A DNA stretch of 64,000 bases, from NCBI GenBank assembly GCA_949987705.1, contig OX465281.1:172498516-172562515 (forward strand), read 5' to 3'. Source of the stretch: Thereva unica (Eukaryota > Arthropoda > Insecta > Diptera > Therevidae). The notes beneath the pieces are model-generated. The model did no database searches. It saw only the letters and a list, made by a program, of their open reading frames with translations, and was not told the DNA's origin. Within the stretch, counting starts at the first letter, position 1. Every line of letters begins with the position of its first letter. Below, piece after piece: positions 34,741 to 46,295 of this stretch. The translations under genes were made by a program, and so were the position numbers.

Positions 34741-36111
34741 GGCACCTCGAAAATGATGATTCTTAGCTACTATTTCTCATTATTATAATTTTCCAAAGTA
34801 GTTAAATAACCCAAAATATAGATAATTCAGGGGGTTACATAAAATTCTAATTCATCCGACATGCGAAACTGGCTGGAAGCGAGTTATTCGTCGAGAAGTG
34901 TCACAACCTTCGCTGTTGACTTTTCACCCGTTATCTCGCGGACATGAAGCGACATAGAGTTTCGGTCAATAGCCCATTTGAAAGATATTTTAATACCCGT
35001 ATTTCTGCTGTTTACTACGTTATCATATAAGCAACCGTTAAGGAGATATTAAAAAAATGGAGATATCAGTTATTTCAGGCACGTGAAGTGCGAACTTTGG
35101 CGAACTGTACAAGCGAGAACGATGACTAAGGGCTTATTCTAAAGGTAATCACTAGCACTATAAGTTTGGTAATCGGCAATAACCCACCCAAATTAATATC
35201 TTACGAGATAATCGCAAAAAACTGCATTCAACCTCAACCACCCGAACAAGTTCGAACTTTGAGCGGCCATAACTTTGAGCCAAATTAACTTACAGACTTC
35301 GTTAAGGGCTCATTTTGTAGATAATTTTATTCTCTAATAACTTTGTATTGATCATTTTCAGCTATCATTGCACACAACCGAGTTATTTGGTATAAACGAC
35401 CTCTACCTATTTTTCAAGATGGCGGCTTTTCCCATCACACTGCGACCCCACAAACTTGGTTTTAACATTGTCAGATGTACCCCAACAAATTCCAAAAAAA
35501 AAATATTGACCATCATGAAATGCAATTTGATTTACTAATTCCACTGGACTATAATGTTTTGTCATAAACGATTCGTCGATTTGTGCAAGTTAAAAAAATT
35601 GTAATTTAAAAAGGGGAAAGGCCCAGTACATCTCACCAAAGGGGAAGTGGGTGCCAATTTAAAACAAGAGCACCTCACATATTTAATTCACTTCCTTTCA
35701 CTTCCTTTTGGTATTCTAAGCACCCAAACCACAGACAAACGGTTTTAACAGCTTCGGTTTTATCAATTGAAGGCCACTGCCAAACCACACGAAAAATATG
35801 AAACAATTCACCTCTACATAATGGTGAATTTGTATTCCTATAATGAGATAAAGCAAAGTCTGGGCGACAACGTAGCTAACATGCCAGAAAATTTATGCAG
35901 TAAGGCAGAGTGTATTTTAACTGTTGCACACACAGCCCCGAGTTTCTTCGTCTTTTGTACCCCGTCCGCCCCATTTCTCATCGTTATACGAAAGTTCTGA
36001 CGATTTTTCATGTGTGAGAGCGTTACGCGAATGAAATTGATTCACTCTCATGTAAATTTTTTAAGCAAACGTCCCTAAAGAAGTTTTACTTCAAAAACCT
36101 ATATCTTGATG

Positions 36112-36235
36112 TAGCCCAGTCACTTTATACTTACATGAACCTCTGAAAAAATGCAACTGGAGATTTATAACTGATAAATCTCCAGTTGTATTTTTTCAGA
36201 GGTTTGACCCTTTTTTGTATAAAGTGACTGGGCTA
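36112..36235. repeat. 124-bp foldback hairpin, empty HINE site
   Basis: Outer arms tagcccagtcactttatac (36112-36130) and gtataaagtgactgggcta (36217-36235) are perfectly complementary. The inner arms from cctctgaaaaaatgcaactg (36140) to its complement (ending 36202) form a nearly perfect ~29-bp stem with a small loop. In units 1 and 2 a HINE interrupts between 36216 and 36217. The structure could be a tiny MITE, or if transcribed a miRNA-like hairpin; nothing in the sequence shows expression. Confidence 0.8.
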
Positions 36236-37392
36236 ATGGTGCACCCCTTCTTTTCTAGTAAGTATTTTCGCTACATCAACTTTATAATACGTAGTAAAAT
36301 TAAACTGACCTAGCATACCGTTATAAAAAAAAACTGCACCACATTCAGGGGATTTTCAATGAAAAGTTTTTATTCGAAAATATTTTACAATGAATCGAGA
36401 AAATTTTCAGTAATCTCAACATGAGTGTGTAGTAATTTTGTTTAATAAAAATCCCGGAAAAAACACCCTGCTGCCTTACAAATTTCGTTGTCAATTCGAA
36501 GGTCATTGCCACGAAAACAAATTTTTTCATTCAAACCATTTGCTACCTTTTTTCCGAAAAGCTACTTCAAAAATTCAGTCACGTAACAAAAATTACGAGA
36601 ATCTTTACGGTTGTGTACAAGCCATAAGCTGCGAAAAATAAAAAAACGGCAATTTCTTGTAGGCCGTGAAAGCCGTAAATTTAAAGCACACCGCATATTT
36701 ATATTATTAGTAACTGAGCAAATATTACGATGGTTCAGAGCTTGGCGACTTTGAAGTCGGAGTCAACACTCGCGGTGGACTAGCAGTTGCCAAACCAGGT
36801 AAACTGCTGCATTTGATGTAGTTTGAACTCGTACGTGCTGCAAATTTATTGTCAGGCCAGAAATTGCAATTAACTCTGCTTTAGCGACGGTTTGGGGTTA
36901 AGTAGGAGAAGTCGATAATGACCTGGATGATAGTTTAACCAGACATTATCGTTTACTAGGCGTTTGTTAGTAAATGTTTACCGGCAATTAAAAAGCTATA
37001 AAATTCTTAAAGGAAAACAATTACTTAAGTTGCTCGTTTCCGAGTAAAATTTATGACTTTATTATTATTTTGTAGTTGTAACCAGCTTAATTTAGTTCCT
37101 TTGCAATGCCTTTGGGTTCCGGAAAATAAATAAAATATACTCTTAAAAAAAGTTTACCATAAATCTTGCGATAATCCTTAAATTGACTTTACCTTTTGTT
37201 TTTTCTTTTAAAGTAAACGTGCCTGTTCTAGAATATCGTTTTAGAGAGATGCATCTCTTTTTAGTCATCGGATGACGTTATGTAGTTTTATTCATGTAAC
37301 TACAATATTAGCGCAATGAAATTCAAAATACAATTTTAAAATATTGAAGTTTTATTATCTAACTTTCATTAAATTGTTGCAATTTTCTTATT

Positions 37393-37456
37393 AACTTCCC
37401 AGTATAGGAAGTTATTGTAATCGGTCCGAAAATCGAAATCGAAAATTTCAACGTAT
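37393..37456 (+). mobile_element. HINE copy I, 5' part (split by gypsy)
   Basis: The first 64 bp of a HINE (AACTTCCCAGTATAGGAAG to caacgtat), interrupted by the gypsy pair. The rest resumes at 46791. GTAT at 37453-37456 is the left target-site copy. Confidence 0.85.
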
Positions 37457-37948
37457 TGTTACGTTTTTACGGCTTAACGGATTCGTAGGATTAATTAATT
37501 AATACACTTTTTAATAATCCACACAATAATTTATTTATCACAAACCAAAACACAATTTAATTACAAACACAATTCTTACAGTTCACTATAATCACTTTCA
37601 ATTTAATAATTCGCACTATTCAATTCTATCAATCGCTTTATAGTTCACTTTTAAATCACCACTTTTCACTGTTCTCACTTTAAAACACTTTTATCGCCTT
37701 TCAAATCAAAACTGACTCGATAGCGGCTGCCAGGCGCTTTTATATAGGCAGCTCCACCTTTGTCTACTTTCTGGAACCTTCGTTTTCTGGTTCCTTGTGG
37801 TATGTTCTTTTATTTCGTTAAGTTTCGACCAGCTTGAAGTTGTCTTCGCTTATCGCTCGTTAGTTTAGTACATAAATTCTTAGTTCAGACAACAACCGAA
37901 AATCGTTGATTCATCCTCTCGACAAACAGATGGCGCATAATCATCACA
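37457..37948 (-). repeat. 3' LTR of the minus-strand gypsy element
   Basis: 492 bp, nearly identical to the LTR at 40198-40689 apart from a few substitutions. Preceded on the left by the GTAT target copy. Confidence 0.92.
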
Positions 37949-37959
37949 TTGCCCCCTTC

Positions 37960-40086
37960 TTAGGACTGTTCGTCCCGAACAGTTGTCCATCCTGGATCTG
38001 GCTGATGATATGGGCACAGCCTGTCTATGTGCACAATCTTCTTCTTTGCTTTGGGTCCTTGTTGAATCCTGTAGACCACATCGTTGATCCGTGTTAGGAT
38101 TTTATAGGGCCCCTCCCACTGACGCTGAAGTTTCGGAGACTTGCCTTCCCGTCTTCGAGGCTTGAACAGCCAAACGAGGTCACCTTCCTGGAATCCGCTA
38201 CAGTTTGCTCGGAGGTCGTACCTTGGTTTCATCCTGTCACTGGCCGTCTTAGGATTCTCCCTTGAGATTTTGTCAACTGAGGCTCCAACGTGGTGTTGTC
38301 TTATTTCTCCTTTCGCTCTTACTCGAGGACCCTTGCTGCCGGCACAAGCTGTGCATTTGCGACACCAATTCGTAACATCCTCCCGCATGTGAAGCCAATA
38401 GAATCTCTCCGTTATTTTTGACAGAGTTCTGTTGACTCCCAAATGTTCTCCTGACGGGCTATTATGACACTCCTCAAGAATATCTGTTATTCCAGCACGA
38501 GGGACTAACACCTGCATTCGATGAGAGGTACCATCAGCTGTTTCCCATTTGCGCTTCAATACTCCTCCTTCGATATGCAATGAATCCCATTGGGCCCAAT
38601 AGCTCTTCAGGATTTCACTTCTCTCTGCGATGTCTTTCCATTCAGGCTTCTCGTTGTGTTCCTTCCATGACAAAATCGCAGAAATGTCCGGGTCGTCGCG
38701 TTGCGCATCTCGAATTCCTTGGTCCTCATATTTTATGCTTGGCTCCGCAGTCGTCTTTTGACACTTTTCCTCAATACGCCAACGATACTTAAAACCTGGT
38801 TCGCATGGTCGCCGGGACAGTGCAGTATCCATTGGAATTCCCCTGTTGCGGTGTTTCATCATCGATTCTCCAAGGTCCAATAGTATTCCGTGTGTTGTCA
38901 TAAAGTCTAAACCAAGAATACACTCGTCTACTATGCCAGCTACCAGGAACGAATGAGTAATCTTAATGTCGCCGAGTACCACGTCCATCATTGTTTCCCC
39001 ATGTAATTTCACTGGCTCTCCTGTTACAGTTTTCAGGATGTACTGGTCCGCGTTTTTCAGCCACTTTCTACCGACCAAATCAGCTCTGATGACAGATCTT
39101 GAAGCACCTGTATCCACGGTAATTGTGTATTGCTCATCACCAACTTTTCCCTCGATGACAAGGCTGTTGTTGCTACGTTGCAGTTGGGTGATGTTGGCGA
39201 TGACATCAGGGTTCTCAATTTTCCCCACCAACTCCCTCTCGTCGCTTTTCTGCCGTTGTCTAGATTTTCCGCAGCACGTTGAGCCACTCGTACTCCCTGG
39301 AGATTCCCTCCTTCGCTTTCGACAACTGCTTTGTAGACGGCCCGGCTCACCACAGTTCCAGCATCGTAGACGACAACTTACTTCCGAAGTGTTGATTCGA
39401 TGGCAAATGTTCTCAGTCGTTTTGATACCCCTGAGGTGGACTGTACTCCTTGTTGCTTGCTTCGCTGCCTCGTATGCCAGAGCATATGCCAAAACGTCTT
39501 GGGTAGTCTTCTTTCCGGCCAATCTGGCTGCCATTTGCAGATCACGGTCGGCAAACGAGTTAAGAAGAGCCTCTCTTGTTATCTCGTTAATGTAGTCTTG
39601 ACAGAAATTAGGATATGCCAAACGCGCTAGCCTCTCGATATCTGCCCAAAGTTGCTGCAACGTCTCTCCGGGCCTTTGAAATCTATTTCGTAATTGAGTT
39701 CGGTAGACTGGCTGCATGTGTTGTTCGCCGTAACGCATTTCTAGTGCTTGTACCAAGGACTCGTAGCTGTTACGATGTTCTGTAGGTATCGACAGTAATA
39801 GTTCAGCTGCTGCACCCCTTAGTGACAACGTTAAGGCAATTGCTTTCTCTTCCGCTGTCCAGAAATTACCAGCTGCTGCTGCTTCCAATTGGATCTTGTA
39901 AATAGCCCATGGGGTTTGTCCGTCGAAGGTTGGAGGCTTCAGGTTTCAGGATCCTTCCCTTCGTTCACCATAGCTTCTCGAAGAAGGGCGATTAGGGAAC
40001 TTTTAGCCCCCACCGTTGACAACGAGCGTTTACTTAATTCTTTTTTTAACTCTACAGTGCGCAAATCCACTAGCTTTCGACCCATT
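37960..40086 (-). pseudogene. Deletion-derived Gag-protease-integrase-end fusion of gypsy
   Basis: The Gag start lies at ~40086, but its frame ends after ~38 codons at a deletion that removes the coiled-coil region. From 39888 down to 37960 a 642-codon frame is open. It contains the Gag core (EKAIALTLSLRGAAAELL), one CCHC knuckle (CWNCGEPGRLQSSC), aspartic protease (VDTGASRSVIRADLV), then jumps directly to ALSRRPC from the end of RNase H. The HHCC integrase finger (HNSPSGEHLGVNRTLSKI, CRKCTACAG) follows, then a second jump to the integrase C-terminal part (DRMKPRYDLRANCSGFQEGD) and the natural stop. Both internal deletions keep frame. RT and integrase catalytic residues are absent, so it cannot move on its own. 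Confidence 0.85.
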
Positions 40087-40197
40087 TTATTAATAAGTCC
40101 TTATTTCTCACGCACAAAATTTAAATTCCAATCACAATTATTGTTCAAGTTCACTTATTTCACTTATCTCTTAATTAATCCCACTTCTGACACCAAT

Positions 40198-40689
40198 TGT
40201 TACGTTTTTACGGCTTAACGGATTCGTAGGATTAATTAAGGAATACACTTTTTAATAATCCACACAATAATTTATTTATCACAAACCAAAACACAATTTA
40301 ATTACAAACACAATTCTTACAGTTCACTATAATTACTTTCAATTTAATAATTCGCACTATTCAATTCTATCAATCGCTTTATAGTTCACTTTTAAATCAC
40401 CACTTTTCACTGTTCTCACTTTAAAACACTTTTATCGCCTTTCAAATCAAAACTGACTCGATAGCGGCTGCCAGGCGCTTTTATATAGGCAGCTCCACCT
40501 TTGTCTACTTTCTGGAACCTTCGTTTTCTGGTTCCTTGTGGTATGTTCTTTTATTTCGTTAAGTTTCGACCAGCTTGAAGTTGTCTTCGCTTATCGCTCG
40601 TTAGTTTAGTACATAAATTCTTAGTTCAGACAACAACCGAAAATCGTTGATTCATCCTCTCGACAAACAGATGGTGCATAATCATCACA
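40198..40689 (-). repeat. 5' LTR of the minus-strand gypsy element
   Basis: Starts next to the reverse-complement PBS (cccacttctgacacca) at 40180-40195. Ends with atcatcaca, separated from the oppositely oriented LTR by only atac (40690-40693). Confidence 0.92.
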
Positions 40690-40693
40690 ATAC

Positions 40694-41184
40694 TGTGATG
40701 ATTATGCGCCATCTGTTTGTCGAGAGGATGAATCAACGATTTTCGGTTGTTGTCTGAATTAAGAATTTATGTACTAAACTAACGAGCGATAAGCGAAGAC
40801 AACTTCAAGCTGGTCGAAACTAAAAGAAACATAGAACATACCACAAGGAACCAGAAAACGAAGGTTTCAGAAAGTAGACAAAGGTGGAGCTGCCTATATA
40901 AAAGCGCCTGGCAGCCGCTATCGAGTCAGTTTTGATTGGAAAGGCGATAAAAGTGTTCTAAAGTGAAAACAGTGAAAAGTGGTGATTTAAAAGTGAACTA
41001 TTAAGCGATAGATAGAGATTAATAGTGCGAGTTATTAAATTGAAAGTGATTATAGTGAACTGTAAGAATTGTGTTTGTAATTAAATTGTGTTTTGGTTTG
41101 TGATAAATAAATTAATTTGTGGATTATTAAAAAGTGTATTCCTTAATTAATCCTACGAATCCGTTAAGCCGTGAAAACGTAACA
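40694..41184 (+). repeat. 5' LTR of the plus-strand gypsy element
   Basis: Begins TGTGATGATTATGCGCC and ends AAAACGTAACA (TG...CA). Its U3-R boundary carries an insect-type core promoter. AATAAA lies at 41106-41111 as a candidate poly-A signal. Confidence 0.93.
40895..40930 (+). promoter_or_regulatory. LTR core promoter: TATA box plus TCAGT initiator
   Basis: tatataaaa at 40895-40903 is followed ~31 bp later by TCAGTTT (40926), the arthropod initiator consensus. The same pair occurs in all four LTRs in the respective orientation. Confidence 0.75.
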
Positions 41185-41186
41185 AT

Positions 41187-41204
41187 TGGTGTCAGAAGTG
41201 GGAT
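41187..41204 (+). promoter_or_regulatory. Primer binding site (tRNA-Leu type)
   Basis: TGGTGTCAGAAGTGGGAT, two bases downstream of the 5' LTR, is complementary to the 3' end expected of tRNA-Leu. It would prime minus-strand cDNA synthesis. Confidence 0.75.
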
Positions 41205-41296
41205 TAATTAAGAGATAAGTGAAATAAGTGAACTTGAACAATAATTGTGATTGGAATTTAAATTTTGTGCGTGAGAAATAAGGACTTATTAATAAA

Positions 41297-42703
41297 ATGG
41301 GTCGAAAACTAGTGGATTTGCGCACTGTAGAGTTGAAAAAAGAATTAAGTAAACGCTCGTTGTCAACGGTGGGGGCTAAAAGTTCCCTAACCGCCCTGCT
41401 TCGAGAAGCTATGGTGAACGAAGGTAAGGATCCTGAAACCTACCTGTTTGAAGACGAGGTAGAAGCGGAGCCAGAAGAAACGACAGTGAGTATGGCAGAA
41501 CTTTTTAAAACATTGATAGAGATGAAGGAAGCTACAACCGAGATGAAAGAAGCGCAAGAACGGTCATCAGCAGAGATGAAAGAAGCGACAACAGAGATCA
41601 AGGCGGAAGTGTTGGCGTTAAAAGATGAACAGAAATTATTAGCAGTAGCTCATGAACGCTCGTTAGCAGAACTCAAAGAGTCTATGGAAGAACAGAGAAA
41701 CCAGATGGAGCAGAAATTCGAACTAATGTCACTCTCTGTTGACAAAAAGCTGGAAAATCTCGAATCTTCCATTAAAGCAAATGTAGAGAATGATCTGGAA
41801 AAGCTCGAAAATTCCATGAGGGAAAATGATGAAAAGTTAAAAATGGAACTAGAATCGGTCAGAGCGGACCTGGAAAGAGTAAAGATTCATCACCCAGTGA
41901 CGGCATTCCACGAAGTCATCGGTGTTAGGAAATTGCAGCCTCCAACTTTCGACGGGCAAAGCCCATGGTCTACTTATAAGCTCCAATTCGAAGCAGCAGC
42001 AGCAGCAGGCAATTTCTGGACTGAGGAGGAGAAAGCAACGGCCTTAACGTTGTCACTAAGGGGCACAGCAGCAGAAATATTGCAGTCAATACCAGCAGAA
42101 CATCGCAACAGCTACGGGTTCTTAGTTCAAGCGCTGGAAATGCGTTACGGTGATCAGCACATGCAAGAGGTTTATCGACTTCAACTTCGATATCGACTTC
42201 AAAAGCCAGGAGAAACTTTACAACAACTATGCGCCGATATCGCGAGGTTAGTGCATCTGGCTTATCCTAGCTTCGGCCAAGACTACATCAACGAAGTAGC
42301 AAGAGAGGCTTTCCTTAACTCTTTTGCCGACCGAGATCTACAACAGGCAGCCAGATTGGCCGGAAAGAAGAATACTGCAGAAGTTTTGGCATATGCTCTG
42401 GCATACGAGGCAGCGAGGCAAGCATCAAGAAGTGCAGTCCGCCTCCGAGAAATCCACACAACAGAGGATAGTTGCAACAGAATGAATGCAACGGAAGTAC
42501 GCGGTCGACTCCGATGCTGGAACTGCAGTGAACCGGGTCATTTGCAAAGGAATTGCAGAAAGCGAAGGAGAGCAGAGTCTCCCGAAAATAGGAGTGGCGG
42601 AAGTTGCTGTGAAAAATGCGGACATCGGCAGAAAGGTGACCAGAGGGAGGCCGAAAACAATGACTCCGTGTCTCCCCGCAGACAGCAGCAGGGAAACGAA
42701 TAA
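41297..42703 (+). CDS. Gypsy Gag polyprotein
   Basis: 468 codons from an ATG 113 bp past the LTR. Residues ~1-45 (LVDLRTVELKKELSKRSL, then LTALLREAM) look like a SAP-type helix-extension-helix. Residues ~60-200 are a long heptad-rich, Glu/Lys-rich coiled coil with duplicated EMKEATTE segments. Residues ~215-380 are the retrotransposon Gag core (PPTFDGQSPWSTYKLQFE, LQKPGETLQQLCADIARLVH). A CCHC knuckle, CWNCSEPGHLQRNC, lies near residue 415. Gag would assemble the virus-like particle and bind RNA. It ends in TAA at 42701-42703. In the minus-strand sibling Gag reads straight into protease, so the stop here may reflect a local frame change. Confidence 0.85.
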   Translation: MGRKLVDLRTVELKKELSKRSLSTVGAKSSLTALLREAMVNEGKDPETYLFEDEVEAEPEETTVSMAELFKTLIEMKEATTEMKEAQERSSAEMKEATTEIKAEVLALKDEQKLLAVAHERSLAELKESMEEQRNQMEQKFELMSLSVDKKLENLESSIKANVENDLEKLENSMRENDEKLKMELESVRADLERVKIHHPVTAFHEVIGVRKLQPPTFDGQSPWSTYKLQFEAAAAAGNFWTEEEKATALTLSLRGTAAEILQSIPAEHRNSYGFLVQALEMRYGDQHMQEVYRLQLRYRLQKPGETLQQLCADIARLVHLAYPSFGQDYINEVAREAFLNSFADRDLQQAARLAGKKNTAEVLAYALAYEAARQASRSAVRLREIHTTEDSCNRMNATEVRGRLRCWNCSEPGHLQRNCRKRRRAESPENRSGGSCCEKCGHRQKGDQREAENNDSVSPRRQQQGNE

Positions 42704-42710
42704 AGACTAA

Positions 42711-45700
42711 CTCCATGGGGCGGGAGTTAGTCGGGGAAATCGAGGCCCCGGTGTCATCATCACCACTATCAAACAACTGCAGCGAAGTGGCAACAGCCTG
42801 GTCATCGAAGGAAAGATTGGAGCTGAAAAATGCACAATAACTGTAGACACTGGTGCTTCAAAATCTGTTATCCGGGCTGACATGGTCGGCAATAAATGGC
42901 TGAAAGACGCACGCCAATACAGACTGAAAACTGCAACAGGAGAGCCAGTACGATTACACGGGGAAATTATGTTGGATGTGGTTCTTGCTGACATTGGATT
43001 TTCACATTCGTTCCTGGTAGCTGATATAACAGACGAGCGCATTCTCGGTCTGGACTTTATGAAAGCACATAAAATTCTACTGGACATTGGAGAGGAAATA
43101 CTGAGATATGACAACAAGGAGATTCCAATGGCCACAGGATCCACTTGTTATTCGCAGCTTAAAGTCGTCGCTCGTGAAGATACCGTGCTTCCTCCGTGTG
43201 CTGAGAAATTGGTACGAGCGATAGTCGATGGTGATCCCGGGAGCTACCGATTTTACCTTATAGAACCAGAAAGAACAGAACAAAGCAAAAATATAGCAAT
43301 TGGAAAATGTCTGGTGAGCATCGACGACAAGAAGGAGGTATTCGTGAGAGTGCTTAATACTAACGAACGAGAAGTACGATTGAAGAAGGATACGGTTTTG
43401 GGGAAAGGAGAACCGGCAGAACAGATTACATTAGTGGAGTGCGCTAACATCGAAACGGTTCCAAAACCAAAGCCAAAGGCCACGAAATTAGTAAACGCAG
43501 TGCTCTCAACTAGTTGTCTTGAACAAAAACAGTATCTCCAGGCAAGAAAATTAGTAGAGGATTTCAGTGATATCTTCGCCATGAGAGATGATGACTTTGG
43601 GAAAACGGACATCGTTCAACACAGGATCGACACCAAAGATGCCCAGCCAATTAAACAACCGCCGAGAAGAGTACCACTAGCCAAGCGGGAAGAGGCGGCC
43701 GGTATGATTGAAGATATGAGAAGACAAGGCCTTATAGAAGAGTCGAAAAGCCCTTGGATGTCTCCCGTAGTTCTAGTCAGAAAGAAAGATGGCAGTACAA
43801 GATTTTGCGTGGATTATCGGCGGCTAAATGACTTCACTAAAAAGGACAGCTACCCATTACCTCGTATCGACGACACACTGGATACTCTCTCTGGAGCTAA
43901 ATGGTTTTCTACCTTGGATCTTAAGAGCGGCTACTGGCAAGTCGAAATTCACCCGGAGGACCGAGAAAAGACAGCCTTCTCTGTAGGAAACGGCCTGTGG
44001 CAGTTTACAGTCATGCCGTTTGGACTGTGTAATGCTCCAGCTACATTCGAACGACTGATGGAATGCGTCTTGCGAGGACTGACCTGGAAGACTTGTCTGG
44101 TTTATCTGGACGATATCATCGTCGTTGGAAAAAGTTTCGAGGAACATCTGAGCAATCTGCGAGAGGTTTTCCAAAAGTTGAGAACAGCCCAACTGAAACT
44201 CAGCCCTAAAAAGTGCGTACTGTTCAGAGACCAGGTCAACTATCTCGGACATGTGGTTTCATCCAATGGAGTTCAAACAGATCCTGAGAAAATAACAGCA
44301 GTTAAGAATTGGCCCACACCGAAGGATAAACATGAACTTCGAAGCTTTTTGGGACTTGCCACCTATTATAGGCGTTTTGTCAGGAATTTTGCCGACAAGG
44401 CTAAGGAATTACATAAACTGACAGAAAAAGGAAAACCATTTATCTGGACAGAAAAGTGCGAGGAAAGTTTCAACACACTAAAACGAGGACTTTGCCAAGC
44501 ACCAATACTCATATACCCTAAGCCAGGCGAAAGATTCATATTGGACACAGACGCGAGTAATGTCGGGATTGGTGCAGTGCTATCACAAAACTTCGACGGA
44601 CAGGAAAAGGTCATAGCTTATTACAGTAGAGCGCTGTCAAAATCGGAGCGGAATTACTGTGTCACAAGACGGGAACTATTGGCAATCGTGGACTCAACTA
44701 AACACTTCCACAAGTATCTCTTTGGGCAAAACTTCATCCTTCGAACGGATCATGCAGCATTAAAATGGCTGATGCAATTCAAAAACCCTGAAGGACAAGT
44801 GGCAAGATGGATAGAGAGACTTCAGTCCTACGACTTCAATATAGACCACAGAAGGGGAAGAAACCATGGAAATGCAGATGCACTCTCCCGGCGACCATGC
44901 GTACCAGACTGCAAACATTGTGGACGTATCGAGGAAAAGTGTCAAAGGACGACAGTCGAGCCAACGACAGGATGGGATGACCAGGGACTCCGAGACGCCC
45001 AACGCGACGACCCGGATATTTCTTCAATTCTGACATGGAAGGAATACGAGGAAAAGCCTGAATGGAAGGACATTGCTGAGAGGAACGGGACCCTGAAGAG
45101 CTATTGGGCCCAATGGGATTCCTTGCACATAGAGCGAGGAGTATTAAAGCGCAAATGGGAAACCGCTGACGTTACCTCTCATCGAATGCAGGTATCAGTC
45201 CCTCGCGTTAGAATAAGAGATATTCTCGAGGAGGAGGACATCTGGGAGTCAATAAAACTTTGGCAAAAATAAGAGATAGATTCTATTGGCTTCACATGCG
45301 AGACGATGTTGCAGACTGGTGCCGTAAATGCACAACTTGTGCCAGCAGCAAGGGCCCTCGGGTAAGAACAAAAGGAGAAATGCAGCAATACAACGTGGGA
45401 GCCCCATTTGAAAGAATCGCAATCGATGTGGCGGGACCTTTTCCGGTGTCAGACCGAGGAAATCGATACATTTTGGTGGTTATGGACTACTTCAGTAAGT
45501 GGCCCGAAGCATATGCCATTCCAAATCAGGAAGCAATCACTGTTGCAGAGGAATTAGTGAACAATTGGATCTGCAGATTTGGTGTTCCTCATGAGCTTCA
45601 TTCTGACCAAGGGAGAAATTTCGAATCTCAAGTTTTTCAAGAAGTATGTAAGATTCTCGGAATGAAGAAGACCAGGACGACGCCCCTCATCCCCAATCCG

Positions 45701-46284
45701 ATGGAATGGTAGAACGATTCAACAGGACAATGCTAGAGCACTTAAGGAAAGTCGTTAGCGAGCACCAGCGCGATTGGGACAGTTATATCCTTATTTTTCT
45801 AATGGCATATCGGACAGCAGTTCATAATTCCACAGGACAAACTCCTTCTAGTGTGATTTTTGGAAGGCAAATCCGGCTGCCAAGCGACTTGAAATTTGGG
45901 ACACCGGTGGAAAGCAACGAATCTACTGGCGGTTATACAGGTGAACTTCGTGATAGACTTGCAGATATCCACCAGCTCGCAAGGAGGAATCTCAAGATAG
46001 CCAGTGACAGGATGAAAACAAGGTACGACCTCCGAGCAAACTGTAGCGGATTCCAGGAAGGTGACCTCGTTTGGCTGTTCAACCCTTGAAGACGGAAAGG
46101 CAAGTCTCCGAAACTTCAGCGTCAGTGGGAGGGGCCCTATAAAATCCTAACACGGATCAACGATGTGGTCTACAGGATTCAACAAGGACCCAAAGCAAAG
46201 AAGAAGATTGTGCACATAGACAGGCTGTGCCCATATCATCAGCCGGATCTAGGATGGACAACTGTTCGGGACGAACAGTCCTAA
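42711..46284 (+). pseudogene. Gypsy Pol: protease, RT, RNase H, integrase (several lesions)
   Basis: Pol is in a different frame from Gag and opens after a stop at 42708. Order: protease (VDTGASKSVIRADMV); RT (FCVDYRRLNDFTKKDSYPLP, LDLKSGYWQVEI, active-site YLDDIIVV); RNase H (LDTDASNVGIGAVLSQ, RRELLAIVD, RTDHAALKWLM, NADALSRRP); integrase with CRKCTTCAS, AIDVAGPFP and HSDQGRNFES. Lesions: a ~20-bp deletion near 45230 removes the first part of the HHCC finger and shifts the frame. A 1-bp loss near 45690 shifts it again just before the third catalytic residue (segment resumes MVERFNRTMLEH at 45706). A TGA at 46087 interrupts the C-terminal part. The frame then reads on to its normal stop at 46282. 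The integrase is therefore dead while RT appears intact. Confidence 0.88.
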
Positions 46285-46295
46285 GAAGGGGGCAA
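46283..46295 (+). promoter_or_regulatory. Polypurine tract
   Basis: aagaagggggcaa lies immediately upstream of the 3' LTR and would prime plus-strand DNA synthesis. The complementary tract (ttgcccccttctt) sits next to 37949 in the minus-strand element. Confidence 0.8.

Larger units (their letters stand above)
37457..40689 (-). mobile_element. Gypsy LTR retrotransposon, minus strand, internally deleted
   Basis: Two 492-bp LTRs (37457-37948 and 40198-40689) in reverse orientation bracket only 2.25 kb of internal sequence. The plus-strand sibling has 5.1 kb. LTRs start TGTGATGATTATG and end CGTAACA when read on the minus strand. Missing relative to the sibling are the coiled-coil part of Gag, all of RT and RNase H, and the integrase core. 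PBS (next to 40195) and PPT (next to 37949) are retained, so the RNA could be packaged and reverse-transcribed by proteins supplied in trans. Confidence 0.9.
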
